64,000 nt of DNA from Kastovskya adunca ATA6-11-RM4 (GCA_019359445.1 JAHHHJ010000013.1:62001-126000), one strand, 5' to 3'; shown: positions 18,962 through 28,453, counted from the first letter of the stretch. Notes: generated from the sequence alone by a model not told the origin. Translations and numbers: made by a program.

Positions 18962-19747
18962 GTGTCAAACCTTTATTCTCTTCCTTCTGAAATACGCCAA
19001 CTTTGTAGAACTAGCATGCTAGATACCCCTACCCCTGGGATGGCGTTGGGGTTTGTTCAAGCTAACTTAGTTGTATTGCCCTACTCTTTAGCCTTTGAAT
19101 TTTTACTTTTTTGTCAACGAAATCCAAAGCCTTGTCTAATACTTGATGTCACAGAGGTTGGTGACTATGAACCTAAAATAATCGCTCCGGGTGCGGATAT
19201 TAGGACAGATCTTCCCCGCTACAGAGTTTTTCGACACGGTGAGTTAGTTGAAGAAATAACTGACATAAGCTCATTTTGGAGAAGCGATCTGGTAGCCTTT
19301 CTCGTTGGTTGTTCCTTTTATTTTGAAAATGCCATGCTCAATTCTGGATTACCAGTACGGCACGTAGAGGAGGAGAAAAATGTCCCGATGTATAAGACAA
19401 ATATTGAATGTATTCCGACTCAGAAGTTTTCTAGTCCCTTAGTAGTTTCTATGCGTCCCCTTCCTGCTAATCAGGTCGTTCGTGCTGTAGAAGTAACCAG
19501 TCGATATTACAAAGCACATGGATCTCCTGTGCATATTGGAAGTCCGGATGCGATCGGTATTAAAGAGTTAGAAAGACCTGATTATGGTGATGCTGTCACT
19601 GTTCGTGAGGGTGAGGTTCCTGTTTTTTGGGCTTGCGGTGTCACTACTCAAACTGCAATTTTTCAAGCCAAGCCTGAGCTAGCAATTACTCATTCCCCTG
19701 GGCATATGTTTATTAGCGATCTCAAGGATGAGTTTCTGACTTTTTGA
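18962..19747 (+). CDS. DUF1445 family putative hydro-lyase (YcsI / D-glutamate cyclase-like)
   Basis: A 261-aa protein of the DUF1445 family. Relatives include B. subtilis YcsI and the mitochondrial D-glutamate cyclase, which forms 5-oxo-D-proline. Family features visible are TPGMALGFVQANLVVLP, DLVAFLVGCSFYFENAM, MYKTNIECIP, GSPVHIGSPDAIGI and the C-terminal ITHSPGHMFISD. Length is normal. It starts with GTG, preceded by AGGAG 10 bp upstream. The next gene encodes a 5-oxoprolinase, so a joint role in disposing of 5-oxoproline or related lactams is a reasonable inference. The two genes are 191 bp apart and share an upstream element. Confidence 0.87.
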   Translation: MSNLYSLPSEIRQLCRTSMLDTPTPGMALGFVQANLVVLPYSLAFEFLLFCQRNPKPCLILDVTEVGDYEPKIIAPGADIRTDLPRYRVFRHGELVEEITDISSFWRSDLVAFLVGCSFYFENAMLNSGLPVRHVEEEKNVPMYKTNIECIPTQKFSSPLVVSMRPLPANQVVRAVEVTSRYYKAHGSPVHIGSPDAIGIKELERPDYGDAVTVREGEVPVFWACGVTTQTAIFQAKPELAITHSPGHMFISDLKDEFLTF

Positions 19748-19867
19748 AGTCAGGAGGTGTGTGAAGTACAAGGTTTTGCTGTATTCACTTCGCTACCGCT
19801 CGATTAGATGTAGCGATCGCGCTTTTAATGCACGCCTGTTTGCAGTCCACATCTGTCGCAAAACTAT

Positions 19868-19938
19868 TCCACACCTGAACTAGAAATCCTCTAAATCCGA
19901 TTGTTACTTTACCCCTAGACCATTGAGGAAATTGAGCA
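19868..19938 (+). promoter_or_regulatory. Shared upstream element, copy 2 (ahead of 5-oxoprolinase gene)
   Basis: TCCACACCTGAACTAGAA at 19868-19885 starts the second copy of the element seen before the DUF1445 gene. It continues through TAAATCCGATTG to CCCCTAGA and ends at the 5-oxoprolinase start, whose ribosome site GAGGAA (19925-19930) it includes. A degenerate CACGCCTG lies upstream at about 19831. This copy is closer to its start codon than copy 1. Confidence 0.45.
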
Positions 19939-22900
19939 ATGTCAAATACTAATCATTCCGCAACCGGACGCTGGCAGTTTTGGATCGATCGCGGCGGCAC
20001 ATTTACTGATGTGGTGGCGCGACGCCCGGATGGTGAGATCGTTGTCCACAAGCTACTCTCGGAAAACCCAGGACGCTACACCGATGCGCCGATTCAGGGC
20101 ATTCGCGATGTACTGGGCATTGCCGCTGATGCGCTAATTCCGGCAGAGCAAATCGCGGTGGTGAAAATGGGAACCACCGTCGCTACGAATGCGCTGCTAG
20201 AGCGAAAAGGCGATCGCACTCTCCTGTTGATCACCAAGGGCTTCCGCGATGCGTTGTCAATTGGTTATCAAAACCGTCCCAATATCTTCGCTCGTCACAT
20301 CGTTCTTCCCGAAATGCTCTATGAGCGGGTGATTGAAGTGGAGGAACGTTACACCGCTCAGGGAGAGGAGTTGCTCCCGGTTCAGATTAACGAGGCGCTG
20401 ATGCAGTCACTGCAAGCCGCGTATAAAGATGGCATTCGAGCCTGTGCGATCGCCTTTTTACACAGCTACCGCTACCCCAGCCACGAACAACAGATTGAGA
20501 AAATCGCCCGCGAAATCGGCTTCACCCAAATCTCGGTTTCCCACAAAGTCAGTCCGCTGATGAAGCTAGTCAGCCGAGGCGATACCACCGTTGTGGATGC
20601 TTATTTGTCCCCCATCTTACGGCGCTATGTAGATCGCGTTGCCGCAGAATTGGAGGGCACAGGGGAGCAGGGGAGCAGGGGAGCAGAGGGGCTGGGGAGC
20701 AGGGGAGCAGGGGAGCAACAAACTATTGACACTCCTCAGGACTCAGGACTCAAGACTCAGGACTCTTTTCCTAAGCTCATGTTCATGCAGTCCAATGGAG
20801 GACTCACCGATGCTCGACTGTTCCAGGGGAAAGACAGCATCTTGTCAGGCCCGGCAGGGGGAATAGTGGGAGCGGTCAAAACTAGTGCTATGGCGGGTTT
20901 TGACAAAATCATTGGCTTTGATATGGGGGGAACCTCCACCGATGTCTCCCACTTCAATGGCGAGTACGAGCGCACCTTTGAAACTGAAGTGGCTGGAGTG
21001 CGGCTGCGTGCGCCGATGATGTCTATTCACACGGTTGCGGCTGGAGGGGGGTCAATTCTCCTGTTCGATGGTTCCCGTTATCGCGTCGGCCCCGATTCTG
21101 CTGGAGCCTATCCTGGCCCAGCTTGCTATCGTCGGGGCGGTCCTTTAACCGTAACAGACTGTAATGTGATGGTGGGCAAGCTCCAGGCAGACTTCTTCCC
21201 GACTGTGTTTGGTGAGGCAGGGAATTTGCCCCTGGATGCGGAGATTGTGGGTCAAAAGTTTGCCCAATTGGCGGCAGAGATTGGCGAGAAAGGTGGAGAT
21301 CGACGCACTCCAGAACAGGTAGCGGAGGGATTTTTGGCGATCGCCATCGACAAAATGGCAAACGCGATTAAAAAAATATCCATTCAGCGCGGCTACGATG
21401 TGACGGAATACACCCTCTGTTGCTTTGGGGGTGCCGGGGGTCAACACGCCTGCTTGATTGCCGAAGCTTTGGGTATGACCCAGATTTTTCTTCATCCCTA
21501 CGCTGGCGTGCTATCTGCCTATGGGATTGGTTTGGCGGATTTGCGATCGCTTAAAGAAAAGGCTGTGGAAGTCCGATTAACCGAGGACGAAATCCCCACC
21601 TTAAAGCAGGTTCTAGACACGCTGACGGCGGCATGTAGAGATGAAATCGCCGGACAGGGGATGGATGATGCTCGCATCCGCATTCTCCTAAAAGCCCATC
21701 TCCGCTACGAAGGCACGGACTCGGCTTTGGTTGTGGATTTTGGCGATACAGAAGTGATGCGCGAACACTTTGAGCAAGCTTACCAGCAGCGGTATGGCTT
21801 CACAATGCGCGACAGAACGCTGATTGTGGAAGCAGTTTCTGTAGAAGCCATCGGACAAACCACCACCTCGGAAGAACCGATTCTCCCATCAGGCAGAACC
21901 ACTCCTCTAGAACCCGTTGCTACGGTTGAGATTTACACCAAAGGAAACTGGCATAAAGCTCCTATCTATCAGCGCCAAGATTTAAAACCTGGCGATCGCA
22001 TCTCCGGTACTGCCCTAATTATCGAACCCACCGGAACCAACGTCATCGAACCCGGATGGGATGCAGAGTTAACCGAGCGAAATCATTTGATTCTTAGAAA
22101 AACTAAGGATTTAGCACTCAACACTCAACACTCAGCACTCAGCACTCAGGACTCAGGACTCTCCAAGCCCGATCCCGTTCTCCTGGAAATCTTCAACAAC
22201 CTGTTTCGAGCGATCGCTGAAGAAATGGGCATCACCCTACAAAACACCAGCTACTCCGTCAACATCAAAGAACGCCTAGATTTCTCCTGCGCCATTTTTG
22301 ATCGCCAGGGGCAACTAGTTGCCAACGCACCCCACATCCCGGTACACCTAGGCTCCATGAGCGAGAGCGTTCGTAGTCTGATCCAAGCACAAGGCAACAC
22401 CCTCAAACCTGGCGATGTCTACATCTCTAATAATCCCTACAATGGCGGCACCCATCTCCCAGATGTGACGGCGATTACTCCTGTGTTTGCTGTAGAAACG
22501 TTGCCTGTAACATCTCCACAGCAGCCATTGTTCTACGTCGCCTCTCGCGGACATCATGCTGACATCGGCGGAATTACTCCTGGTTCCATGCCACCCCACA
22601 GTACCTCGGTGAATCAAGAAGGTGTGTTGCTTGACAACTTCCAGTTAGTTGACCAGGGACAATTCCGCGAACGGGAATTACTACAACTCCTGACATCCGG
22701 CACCTATCCAGTTCGCAATCCCGTGCAAAATATTGCAGATTTACAGGCACAAATTGCGGCTAATGAACGAGGCGCACAAGAATTGCTTGGCATGGTGAAC
22801 CATTACGGATTGGAAACAGTGCAAGCCTATATGCAGCATGTTCAAGATAATGCTGAAGAGTCGGTGCGGCAAGCGATCGCTGTATTAAAAGATGGCGGCT

Positions 22901-23718
22901 TTAGGTATCGGATGGATGATGGCTGTGAGATTGCAGTCAAGATTGCCATCAATCATCAAAACCGCTCTGCCTGTATTGATTTCACAGGAACTTCACCGCA
23001 ACAATCAACGAACTTGAATGCACCATTAGCCATTTGTAAGGCAGTCGTTCTGTATGTATTTCGGACTTTGGTAAATGATGACATTCCCCTCAATGCCGGA
23101 TGTCTCAAACCCTTAGACATTATTGTTCCGGAAGGCTGTCTGTTAAATCCCCAATACCCAGCAGCAGTAGTGGCGGGTAATGTGGAAACCTCCCAAGCGA
23201 TCGCCAATGCCCTCTATGGTGCCCTCAACATCATGGCAGCATCCCAAGGCACAATGAACAATTTCACCTTTGGCAATGATCAACACCAGTATTATGAAAC
23301 CATTTGCGGCGGTTCTGGAGCTGGGGCAACCTTTAACGGAACTGATGCGGTGCAAACTCACATGACTAACTCACGCCTCACCGATCCGGAAGTACTGGAG
23401 TGGCGATTTCCCGTTTTGGTGGAAAATTTTGCCATTCGCTCTAATAGCGGGGGTAAAGGACAACATCATGGCGGGAATGGCGTCATTCGCCGGATTCGGT
23501 TCCGGGAGGCAATGACGGCGGCAATTCTATCAGGTCATCGGGTGATTCCGCCCTTTGGGTTAGATGGCGGGGAACCGGGGGCGAGAGGTCGCAATTACGT
23601 TGAGCGCAGTCATGGCGCGAAGGAACCCCTGGAAAGTAAAGCTGAAGTCCAGATGCATCCGGGGGATGTCTTCGCGATTGAAACTCCTGGGGGAGGAGGA
23701 TTTGGTCAAACCTTCTGA
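19939..23718 (+). CDS. 5-oxoprolinase (fused hydantoinase A and B domains)
   Basis: A 1259-aa cytosolic enzyme expected to hydrolyse 5-oxoproline to glutamate with ATP, or a related lactam/hydantoin. HyuA-type N-terminus [23 protein letters not shown]-type ATP site [14 protein letters not shown] and later [10 protein letters not shown]. The HyuB half starts near residue 745 ([17 protein letters not shown]) and includes [19 protein letters not shown] and [10 protein letters not shown]. The length agrees with eukaryotic fused enzymes. Two repeat-derived insertions keep the frame: about residues 239-277 in the HyuA half and about 723-742 in the linker. Stop at 23718 is followed by the RCK gene. 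Substrate is inferred from family and from the DUF1445 neighbour. Confidence 0.92.
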   Translation: MSNTNHSATGRWQFWIDRGGTFTDVVARRPDGEIVVHKLLSENPGRYTDAPIQGIRDVLGIAADALIPAEQIAVVKMGTTVATNALLERKGDRTLLLITKGFRDALSIGYQNRPNIFARHIVLPEMLYERVIEVEERYTAQGEELLPVQINEALMQSLQAAYKDGIRACAIAFLHSYRYPSHEQQIEKIAREIGFTQISVSHKVSPLMKLVSRGDTTVVDAYLSPILRRYVDRVAAELEGTGEQGSRGAEGLGSRGAGEQQTIDTPQDSGLKTQDSFPKLMFMQSNGGLTDARLFQGKDSILSGPAGGIVGAVKTSAMAGFDKIIGFDMGGTSTDVSHFNGEYERTFETEVAGVRLRAPMMSIHTVAAGGGSILLFDGSRYRVGPDSAGAYPGPACYRRGGPLTVTDCNVMVGKLQADFFPTVFGEAGNLPLDAEIVGQKFAQLAAEIGEKGGDRRTPEQVAEGFLAIAIDKMANAIKKISIQRGYDVTEYTLCCFGGAGGQHACLIAEALGMTQIFLHPYAGVLSAYGIGLADLRSLKEKAVEVRLTEDEIPTLKQVLDTLTAACRDEIAGQGMDDARIRILLKAHLRYEGTDSALVVDFGDTEVMREHFEQAYQQRYGFTMRDRTLIVEAVSVEAIGQTTTSEEPILPSGRTTPLEPVATVEIYTKGNWHKAPIYQRQDLKPGDRISGTALIIEPTGTNVIEPGWDAELTERNHLILRKTKDLALNTQHSALSTQDSGLSKPDPVLLEIFNNLFRAIAEEMGITLQNTSYSVNIKERLDFSCAIFDRQGQLVANAPHIPVHLGSMSESVRSLIQAQGNTLKPGDVYISNNPYNGGTHLPDVTAITPVFAVETLPVTSPQQPLFYVASRGHHADIGGITPGSMPPHSTSVNQEGVLLDNFQLVDQGQFRERELLQLLTSGTYPVRNPVQNIADLQAQIAANERGAQELLGMVNHYGLETVQAYMQHVQDNAEESVRQAIAVLKDGGFRYRMDDGCEIAVKIAINHQNRSACIDFTGTSPQQSTNLNAPLAICKAVVLYVFRTLVNDDIPLNAGCLKPLDIIVPEGCLLNPQYPAAVVAGNVETSQAIANALYGALNIMAASQGTMNNFTFGNDQHQYYETICGGSGAGATFNGTDAVQTHMTNSRLTDPEVLEWRFPVLVENFAIRSNSGGKGQHHGGNGVIRRIRFREAMTAAILSGHRVIPPFGLDGGEPGARGRNYVERSHGAKEPLESKAEVQMHPGDVFAIETPGGGGFGQTF
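20653..20768. repeat. Tandem repeat insertion inside the HyuA half of the 5-oxoprolinase gene
   Basis: About 115 bp of GGGGAGCA octamers (20660-20718) are followed by ACTCAGG heptamers (20735-20764). They are read in frame as a Gly/Glu/Ser-rich stretch ending in DSGLKTQDS. This is the same unit pair and order as in the intergenic clusters, but without the TTCATAC block. Confidence 0.85.
22107..22165. repeat. Tandem ACTCAGC/ACTCAGG heptamers in the 5-oxoprolinase linker
   Basis: About eight units of ACTCAAC, ACTCAGC and ACTCAGG run through the linker between the HyuA and HyuB halves and are translated as [14 protein letters not shown]. The reading frame stays open. Confidence 0.85.
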
Positions 23719-23832
23719 TCCCTTGTAATGCTATGGCAGCCCCCATCTTGGCTCATCCCTATGACAAAGAACATTGTTGTTTTTGCAATGTGATAAATCT
23801 GTAAACAAAAGTAACAGTACTAGAGGTCAGCA

Positions 23833-24540
23833 ATGTACGTATTAATTGGCGGAGCTGGAATGATGGGGCTACGCTTGGCACAACAGTTGTTAGAGATGGG
23901 GCATACCGTTGCGGTCATTGATACAGACCCCCTTGCCTGCCAGTATGCTCGCGAGAAAGTCGGCGTCATGGCATTTGAAGGTAGTGCCGTCAGTACGACA
24001 GTCCTGGTAGAAGCCGGAATTTCCAAAGCTGACGCAGTGGCGGCTACCCTCAGAAATGATGCTTTGAACTTAGCCTTAGTCATGCTGGCTAAACACTACG
24101 GCGTTCCCCATATCGTAGTTCGTATGAGAGAGCGCGATTTTGCCGAACCCTATCGGCTTGCCGGAGCAAGCCACATCATTAGCACGATTGACCTAGCAGT
24201 CACGACAATGGCAAATGCCATTGAATATCCCGAAATCCAATCGATGATGCACTTCGAGCAAGGTCAGGTAGAGGTACTAAAACTCCCAGTTCCAGGCGAT
24301 TGCTATGTTGCTGGTCGTACAGTTGCTCACATCGCTCAAGACCCTCGATTTCCCGCTGGCTCTTTGATTATTGGCTATCAGTGCCATTCATGTGCTGATC
24401 TGGTGATTCCGAATGGCAGTACTGTTCTAGAGTCAGGGTCAACCATTCTGGTCGTCACTAAGCCGGGGTTGATGCACCAGATGATTGATTTTCTGGGGCT
24501 TTGTACTAGTCATCTTCCAACCCAAGAAGTTGCTCATTAA
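23833..24540 (+). CDS. RCK/TrkA-type potassium transport regulatory protein
   Basis: A 235-aa cytoplasmic protein. The N-terminal Rossmann RCK domain binds NAD(H) or nucleotide: MYVLIGGAGMMGLRLAQQLL (GxGxxG-like), the acidic strand end VIDTD, and GSAVSTTVLVEAGISKADAV. The RCK-C domain covers about residues 140-220 (VEVLKLPVPGDCYVAGRTVA). There is a single RCK-N, unlike full TrkA with two. The ATG 23833 sits at the usual position before the glycine-rich loop. It likely gates a K+ channel or transporter; a pore-loop channel gene lies 1.9 kb away at 26401. Its last 35 bp overlap the convergent antiporter gene. Confidence 0.9.
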   Translation: MYVLIGGAGMMGLRLAQQLLEMGHTVAVIDTDPLACQYAREKVGVMAFEGSAVSTTVLVEAGISKADAVAATLRNDALNLALVMLAKHYGVPHIVVRMRERDFAEPYRLAGASHIISTIDLAVTTMANAIEYPEIQSMMHFEQGQVEVLKLPVPGDCYVAGRTVAHIAQDPRFPAGSLIIGYQCHSCADLVIPNGSTVLESGSTILVVTKPGLMHQMIDFLGLCTSHLPTQEVAH

Positions 24541-26134
24541 GGTTTTTGATATACGCTTGCACCCGATCTTCCGAAAGGATGCGCTTGCGTAGAGCATCAT
24601 TCACTGCCCCTTTTTCTGCCAGAAGGAGTCGCCGACGAATAACATCCAGTTGGTTCAGGTTCCCGTCGAGCGATCGCAACTTCATTGAGCGCTGGTTGTA
24701 GAGGTCGCGTAGAATTCTTTCAGAAGTCGCCACTCGCGCTTGGTAGGAAGCTCGCATCTCTTCGTAGACAGCCTTTGGCAAAACCCCTGTTTTCAAGAGG
24801 CTGTCTAACTCATCTTGAGCGGCTTTGGAAGCAATCAGTTGGAGTTGTAACTCCTCAATCTGCTGGCGAGTCTCAGAAATGTGAGATAACTTCAAGCGTT
24901 TTACCAGCCAGGGCAAACTCAGCCCCTGTCCGACTAAGGAAATTAGAACACTGCCATAGACTAAGGCAATCAATCCTCCTCTCCCTACTAGAGTGAGGGG
25001 GATACTTAATGCCAAAGCCATTGAGAGAGAGCCTTTGATATTCCCCAAAAATAAGACGTGCTGCCAACGCAAGGGGATAGGGCGGTCAAACCAACGAACC
25101 CCAGCCAACAGCAAATAGACCGAGAGAACCCGTGCCACTTGGTAAGCTAGAACGGCAAACAGAACTGCGGGCAGCGTCCTCCAAAGTGTCACCAGATCTA
25201 TTTCTAAGCCAATTAGCAGAAAAATAAAAGTATTAACACTAAAGCCAGCATATTCCCAGAAACTCAACAACGTGATCCGATCAGAAGCGGAAGTACTGCG
25301 AGAAAGCCCAAAATTCCCGAAAATTAATCCAGCTATAACCACAGCCACCGCACCTGATACACCTAAAAATTGCCCAACTTGAAAAGTTCCTAATGCAACG
25401 GCAACCGTCAGTAAGAGACTACTTAGGGGATCATTCAATCGGGTAAATACAGGTATGCTCAAGTAGCCCAAGATTAACCCCAGGAGGCTGCCTCCCAGAG
25501 CGACAAATATCAGTTGTTGGATTCCCTGTAATACCGTAAGTGAACCTGTCGAATAGACTGTTAAAATCAGGTTGAATGAAACTAAGGCAGCGGCATCGTT
25601 GAACAGGGTTTCTCCTTCAACAATAGTAGAAAGCCGGGAGGGTATATGTATCTCTTTAAAGACGGCGATCATTGACACCGTATCATTGTTTGCCAAAATT
25701 ACTCCTACAAGTAGCGCCGGTATCCAATCCAACCCCAGCCCCAACTTCAACAGAGCGGCAATAATCGCAGAGGAAAACACAGCTCCTGGTCCAGCCAAGA
25801 GGGCAATTGGTTTAAACGTGCTTCGTAGGCGGCTGATATCTGTGTTGATGGCAGCTTCAAAGATGAGAATTGGTAGGAAAAGATTCAAAATCAGGGAAGG
25901 GTCTAGACCAATGCGGCGGGGCAAAAGTTCAGTAATTGCTAACCCTGCCAAAACTAAACCTGTGACGTAGGGAGTACGCAGCCGCTGCGTCAGCAGCGCC
26001 ACCCCTGTAGCAACTAGCAGCAGAATAATCAGAATCGTTACTAATCCTGCAACATCTCCTTGATTTTCGCTAGCTATAGAACTCAGGTCTGCTAAAAGTA
26101 ACTGTCTCCAAGACCAATCCATTACTGATTCCAC
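24506..26134 (-). CDS. Na+/H+ antiporter (CPA1/NhaP type)
   Basis: A 542-aa inner-membrane protein with about 12 hydrophobic segments. CPA1 landmarks are LLPRRIGLDPSLILNLFLP, GVILANNDTVSMIAVFKE (the ND pair of the ion site; NDT replaces the more common TDP) and IVEGETLFNDAAALVSF. The C-terminal hydrophilic tail of about 120 residues is helical and charged (ETRQQIEELQLQLIAS). It exchanges Na+ or other cations for protons and sets pH or salt tolerance. The start at GTG 26134 has AGGAG upstream; an internal ATG at 26122 is possible. It converges with the RCK gene (35 bp overlap), so antisense effects are possible. Confidence 0.92.
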   Translation of the reverse strand: MESVMDWSWRQLLLADLSSIASENQGDVAGLVTILIILLLVATGVALLTQRLRTPYVTGLVLAGLAITELLPRRIGLDPSLILNLFLPILIFEAAINTDISRLRSTFKPIALLAGPGAVFSSAIIAALLKLGLGLDWIPALLVGVILANNDTVSMIAVFKEIHIPSRLSTIVEGETLFNDAAALVSFNLILTVYSTGSLTVLQGIQQLIFVALGGSLLGLILGYLSIPVFTRLNDPLSSLLLTVAVALGTFQVGQFLGVSGAVAVVIAGLIFGNFGLSRSTSASDRITLLSFWEYAGFSVNTFIFLLIGLEIDLVTLWRTLPAVLFAVLAYQVARVLSVYLLLAGVRWFDRPIPLRWQHVLFLGNIKGSLSMALALSIPLTLVGRGGLIALVYGSVLISLVGQGLSLPWLVKRLKLSHISETRQQIEELQLQLIASKAAQDELDSLLKTGVLPKAVYEEMRASYQARVATSERILRDLYNQRSMKLRSLDGNLNQLDVIRRRLLLAEKGAVNDALRKRILSEDRVQAYIKNLNEQLLGLEDD

Positions 26135-26400
26135 CCCAAATAAACTCCTGATGCTAAGTTAGTCTTGAGTTGAGCAACTTACCGCTTACTTAAGTTTCTG
26201 AGCAGCCCAGGAATTTCAGCAAAAAAAATTGCTGTGGTACAGTAAATTGCAAACTCAATCCTAGTTCCTAGCCCGCTGACTCTGAAAGTCTGTCTAAAAC
26301 TGTAATGAGATAATCTTGTAATTCAGCATTTTCTGCATTAATTGTCGCTCATTTTTGTAAATTAACAATTTTGGCAAAAAAACTTGAGTTGTAGGTAAAC

Positions 26401-26778
26401 ATGAACAGAAACTCTCAAATCCGTCAGCTAAGTTATCTACTTCAAATCGTATCGGTTTCTTTGGGTTTTATTGTCTTTTTTGCTGCTTTGTATTGGGCAA
26501 TAGATACGCTGAACTGGGGTTGGGTGCTAAGCCGGGAGGGTAATCGTGCAGACTCCTTCCTGAGTTTTGTTTATTTCAGTATGGGAACATTTTTCCGGAT
26601 TGGTTATGGGGATCAAGTACCAGTTGGGTTAACTCAATGGATCGCAGGACTTGAAGCTATGAGCAATTTCGCCATCGAGATTCTGATCATTACAGAATGG
26701 GTGACAGCGGCTTTGGAGAAATCTACGTTCTTACATACGCGAGAACGCTTAGAGAACCTTCTCCCTCGACGCCGCTAG
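26401..26778 (+). CDS. Small two-transmembrane pore-loop ion channel
   Basis: A 125-aa protein with two hydrophobic segments (about residues 14-34 and 80-102). They flank a pore helix and filter: FLSFVYFSMGTFFRIGYGDQVP. The filter core GYGD is kept, but the preceding Thr of the K+ signature TxGYGD lies at MGTFFRIGYGD, so the register reads RIGYGD. It fits a two-TM ion channel subunit (Ion_trans_2 type), probably tetrameric; K+ selectivity is uncertain. Start ATG 26401, divergent from the antiporter gene. Proximity to the RCK protein suggests they may work together. Confidence 0.72.
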   Translation: MNRNSQIRQLSYLLQIVSVSLGFIVFFAALYWAIDTLNWGWVLSREGNRADSFLSFVYFSMGTFFRIGYGDQVPVGLTQWIAGLEAMSNFAIEILIITEWVTAALEKSTFLHTRERLENLLPRRR

Positions 26779-26807
26779 AGTAAACACGTTAAAGAAAGTA
26801 ACCATAG

Positions 26808-26905
26808 TTACCACCACCAGTGGTTCTTCTTGCGGCACCTTTTCTCACCATAGATGCGATCGCGCAGGTAACCCTAAAAGGCAGGACTAACCACTGACCA
26901 TTATA
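26808..26905 (-). pseudogene. plsC fragment
   Basis: This stretch matches 11754-11850, the 5' third of plsC, at roughly nine of ten bases and in the same orientation. It has a one-base deletion where the intact copy has CGGCACCAT and the relic CTCACCAT, which breaks the frame. TTTTAGAGACAT just beyond (26928-26939) may be what is left of the start region. It lies on the fabD strand, about 650 bp past fabD, where plsC is found in other cyanobacterial plsX-fabH-fabD clusters (from memory). Confidence 0.75.
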
Positions 26906-27126
26906 AGTTTTAGAGACATTATTAAACTCGGCTGACCTATGATACTGTCACTCCAAATAGAACATCGTAATAGCTTATTATGACAAACCTACCGTCAGAC
27001 TAAAATCTGCGGCTATTACATTTAAAACCTGCCGACTCAGGCTAATTATATTACGGTTAATTAACTAGATTTGATATCACTTAATAGTCTTATAATTTTA
27101 ATTTCTACTAGATTTATTCATTTTAC

Positions 27127-27504
27127 ATGATCAGATGTCAATTTTTTCCTCGATCAGTTGGTATTAATAAAGATATCCAGAAAATTGTTGAGTGTTCTAT
27201 TAAAGTTGAAGCTCAGATAAAATCACCAGAAAACACTCTGAATAGTAATCAAGTACTGGCTATTTTGCGACCACACTGACAGAAATCGGCATGGTTGTAG
27301 AGGAGGGTAAAGCAAAAATTCAAAAAATGGATATTATCTATTTAAAATTGCGGTTCCTGTTAAATTTGCTAAGGAATTAGCAAGTAAGATACTATTAGAT
27401 ATTCAGGAATACCTAATGGTAGGTTATTGTAGCTGTCTGCGTCAGGTTCAATCTTGTACTCAGTTAGGTCTAATAGATACTGTTGCTATTTCCAGTAACA
27501 GGTG
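27127..27504 (+). pseudogene. Frameshifted remnant of an unidentified gene
   Basis: Three consecutive open segments in different frames read like one protein: MIRCQFFPRSVGINKDIQK to ILRPH (stop TGA at about 27277), then LTEIGMVVEEGKAKIQKMD in a second frame, then IAVPVKFAKELASKILL to SSNR with stop TGA. At least two frameshifts are needed. The AT-rich composition differs from the fatty-acid genes beside it. The family is not recognised; the start reminds me of small uncharacterised cyanobacterial proteins, but I cannot name one. Confidence 0.45.
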
Positions 27505-27550
27505 AGTAGTGATTTGTTTCCACGCCTTGAACCCAGACAGCTTTTTAAAC

Positions 27551-28432
27551 CTATTTAGACAAGTCTTCGGCGCTACTAATATTTTCCAGTACTAAGTCCG
27601 GACACATCCGCTTAATTAAGCCCGTTAGCACCTTACCAGGGCCAACTTCGACTACCCGCTCAATACCTTCTTCAGGGAGACGCAGGGACAGTTCTCGCCA
27701 GCGGACTGAACCAGTCATCTGACGCTGGAGGCGACTCTTTAGTTCGGTGGCTTCAACGGTGGGCGAGGGTTCCACATTCGATAGTACAGGGATGTTGGCT
27801 TTGGCAAAGGGAACCGATTCTAGGACTTTTTGGAATTCCTCTGCCGCCTCTGCCATTAAGGGGGAGTGAAAAGCTCCAGAGACGTTGAGCGGGACGGCAC
27901 GTTTAACCTTGATATTATCTAAAACACTTTTTACGGCGTCTGGTGTTCCAGAAATGACGGCTTGAGCGGGGCTGTTGTCATTAGCAAGGACAACATCAGG
28001 CGTCTGCTGAATTTGTTGTTCGAGCTGTTCCCGGTCAAAGCCAATCAGCGCTGCCATCATCCCGTCGGAAGCACTGTCCATCAGTTCCGCCCGACGATTC
28101 ACTAGGCTCAACCCAGCGTCAAAATCAAAAACCCTAGCGACGTAGAGGGCAACGTACTCTCCTAAGCTGTGACCTGCGACTAAATTGGGGATATTGCCGC
28201 GCTCAATGAGAAAGTCAGCGAGGATACTCTCGATAACGTACAAACAAGGTTGGGTGTAGAGTGTGCGAGAGAGTTTGTCTTCTTGGCTTTGACAAACCTC
28301 TAAAACGTCCCAACCGAGAACTTGCTTGGCTTGCGCGAATTTAACTTGAGCAAAGGGCAGATCTGCTAGATCTGCTCCCATCCCAACTGCTTGGGAACCT
28401 TGTCCCGGAAATACCCATGCTGTTTTAGTCAT
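27551..28432 (-). CDS. fabD: Malonyl-CoA:ACP transacylase
   Basis: A 293-aa cytosolic enzyme that moves malonyl from CoA to ACP for fatty acid chain initiation and elongation. The start is ATG 28432, giving MTKTAWVFPGQGSQAVGMG. The catalytic Ser lies in GHSLGEYVAL and the His in SGAFHSPLM; the ACP/CoA-site motif VEVGPGKVLTGLIKR ends the protein. The frame stays open through the upstream repeat cluster to 28663, but those extra 77 residues are translated repeats and not part of the family. fabH lies upstream, separated by the cluster. Confidence 0.95.
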   Translation of the reverse strand: MTKTAWVFPGQGSQAVGMGADLADLPFAQVKFAQAKQVLGWDVLEVCQSQEDKLSRTLYTQPCLYVIESILADFLIERGNIPNLVAGHSLGEYVALYVARVFDFDAGLSLVNRRAELMDSASDGMMAALIGFDREQLEQQIQQTPDVVLANDNSPAQAVISGTPDAVKSVLDNIKVKRAVPLNVSGAFHSPLMAEAAEEFQKVLESVPFAKANIPVLSNVEPSPTVEATELKSRLQRQMTGSVRWRELSLRLPEEGIERVVEVGPGKVLTGLIKRMCPDLVLENISSAEDLSK

Positions 28433-28453
28433 TTGTTGGCGATCGCTTGTTGT

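Larger units (their letters stand above)
26779..27550. other. Relic-rich intergenic region
   Basis: No intact gene in about 770 bp. It holds a plsC fragment (26808-26905), AT-rich sequence with nothing recognisable (26906-27126), and a frameshifted unknown gene (27127-27504). The fabD stop follows at 27551. Confidence 0.6.
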
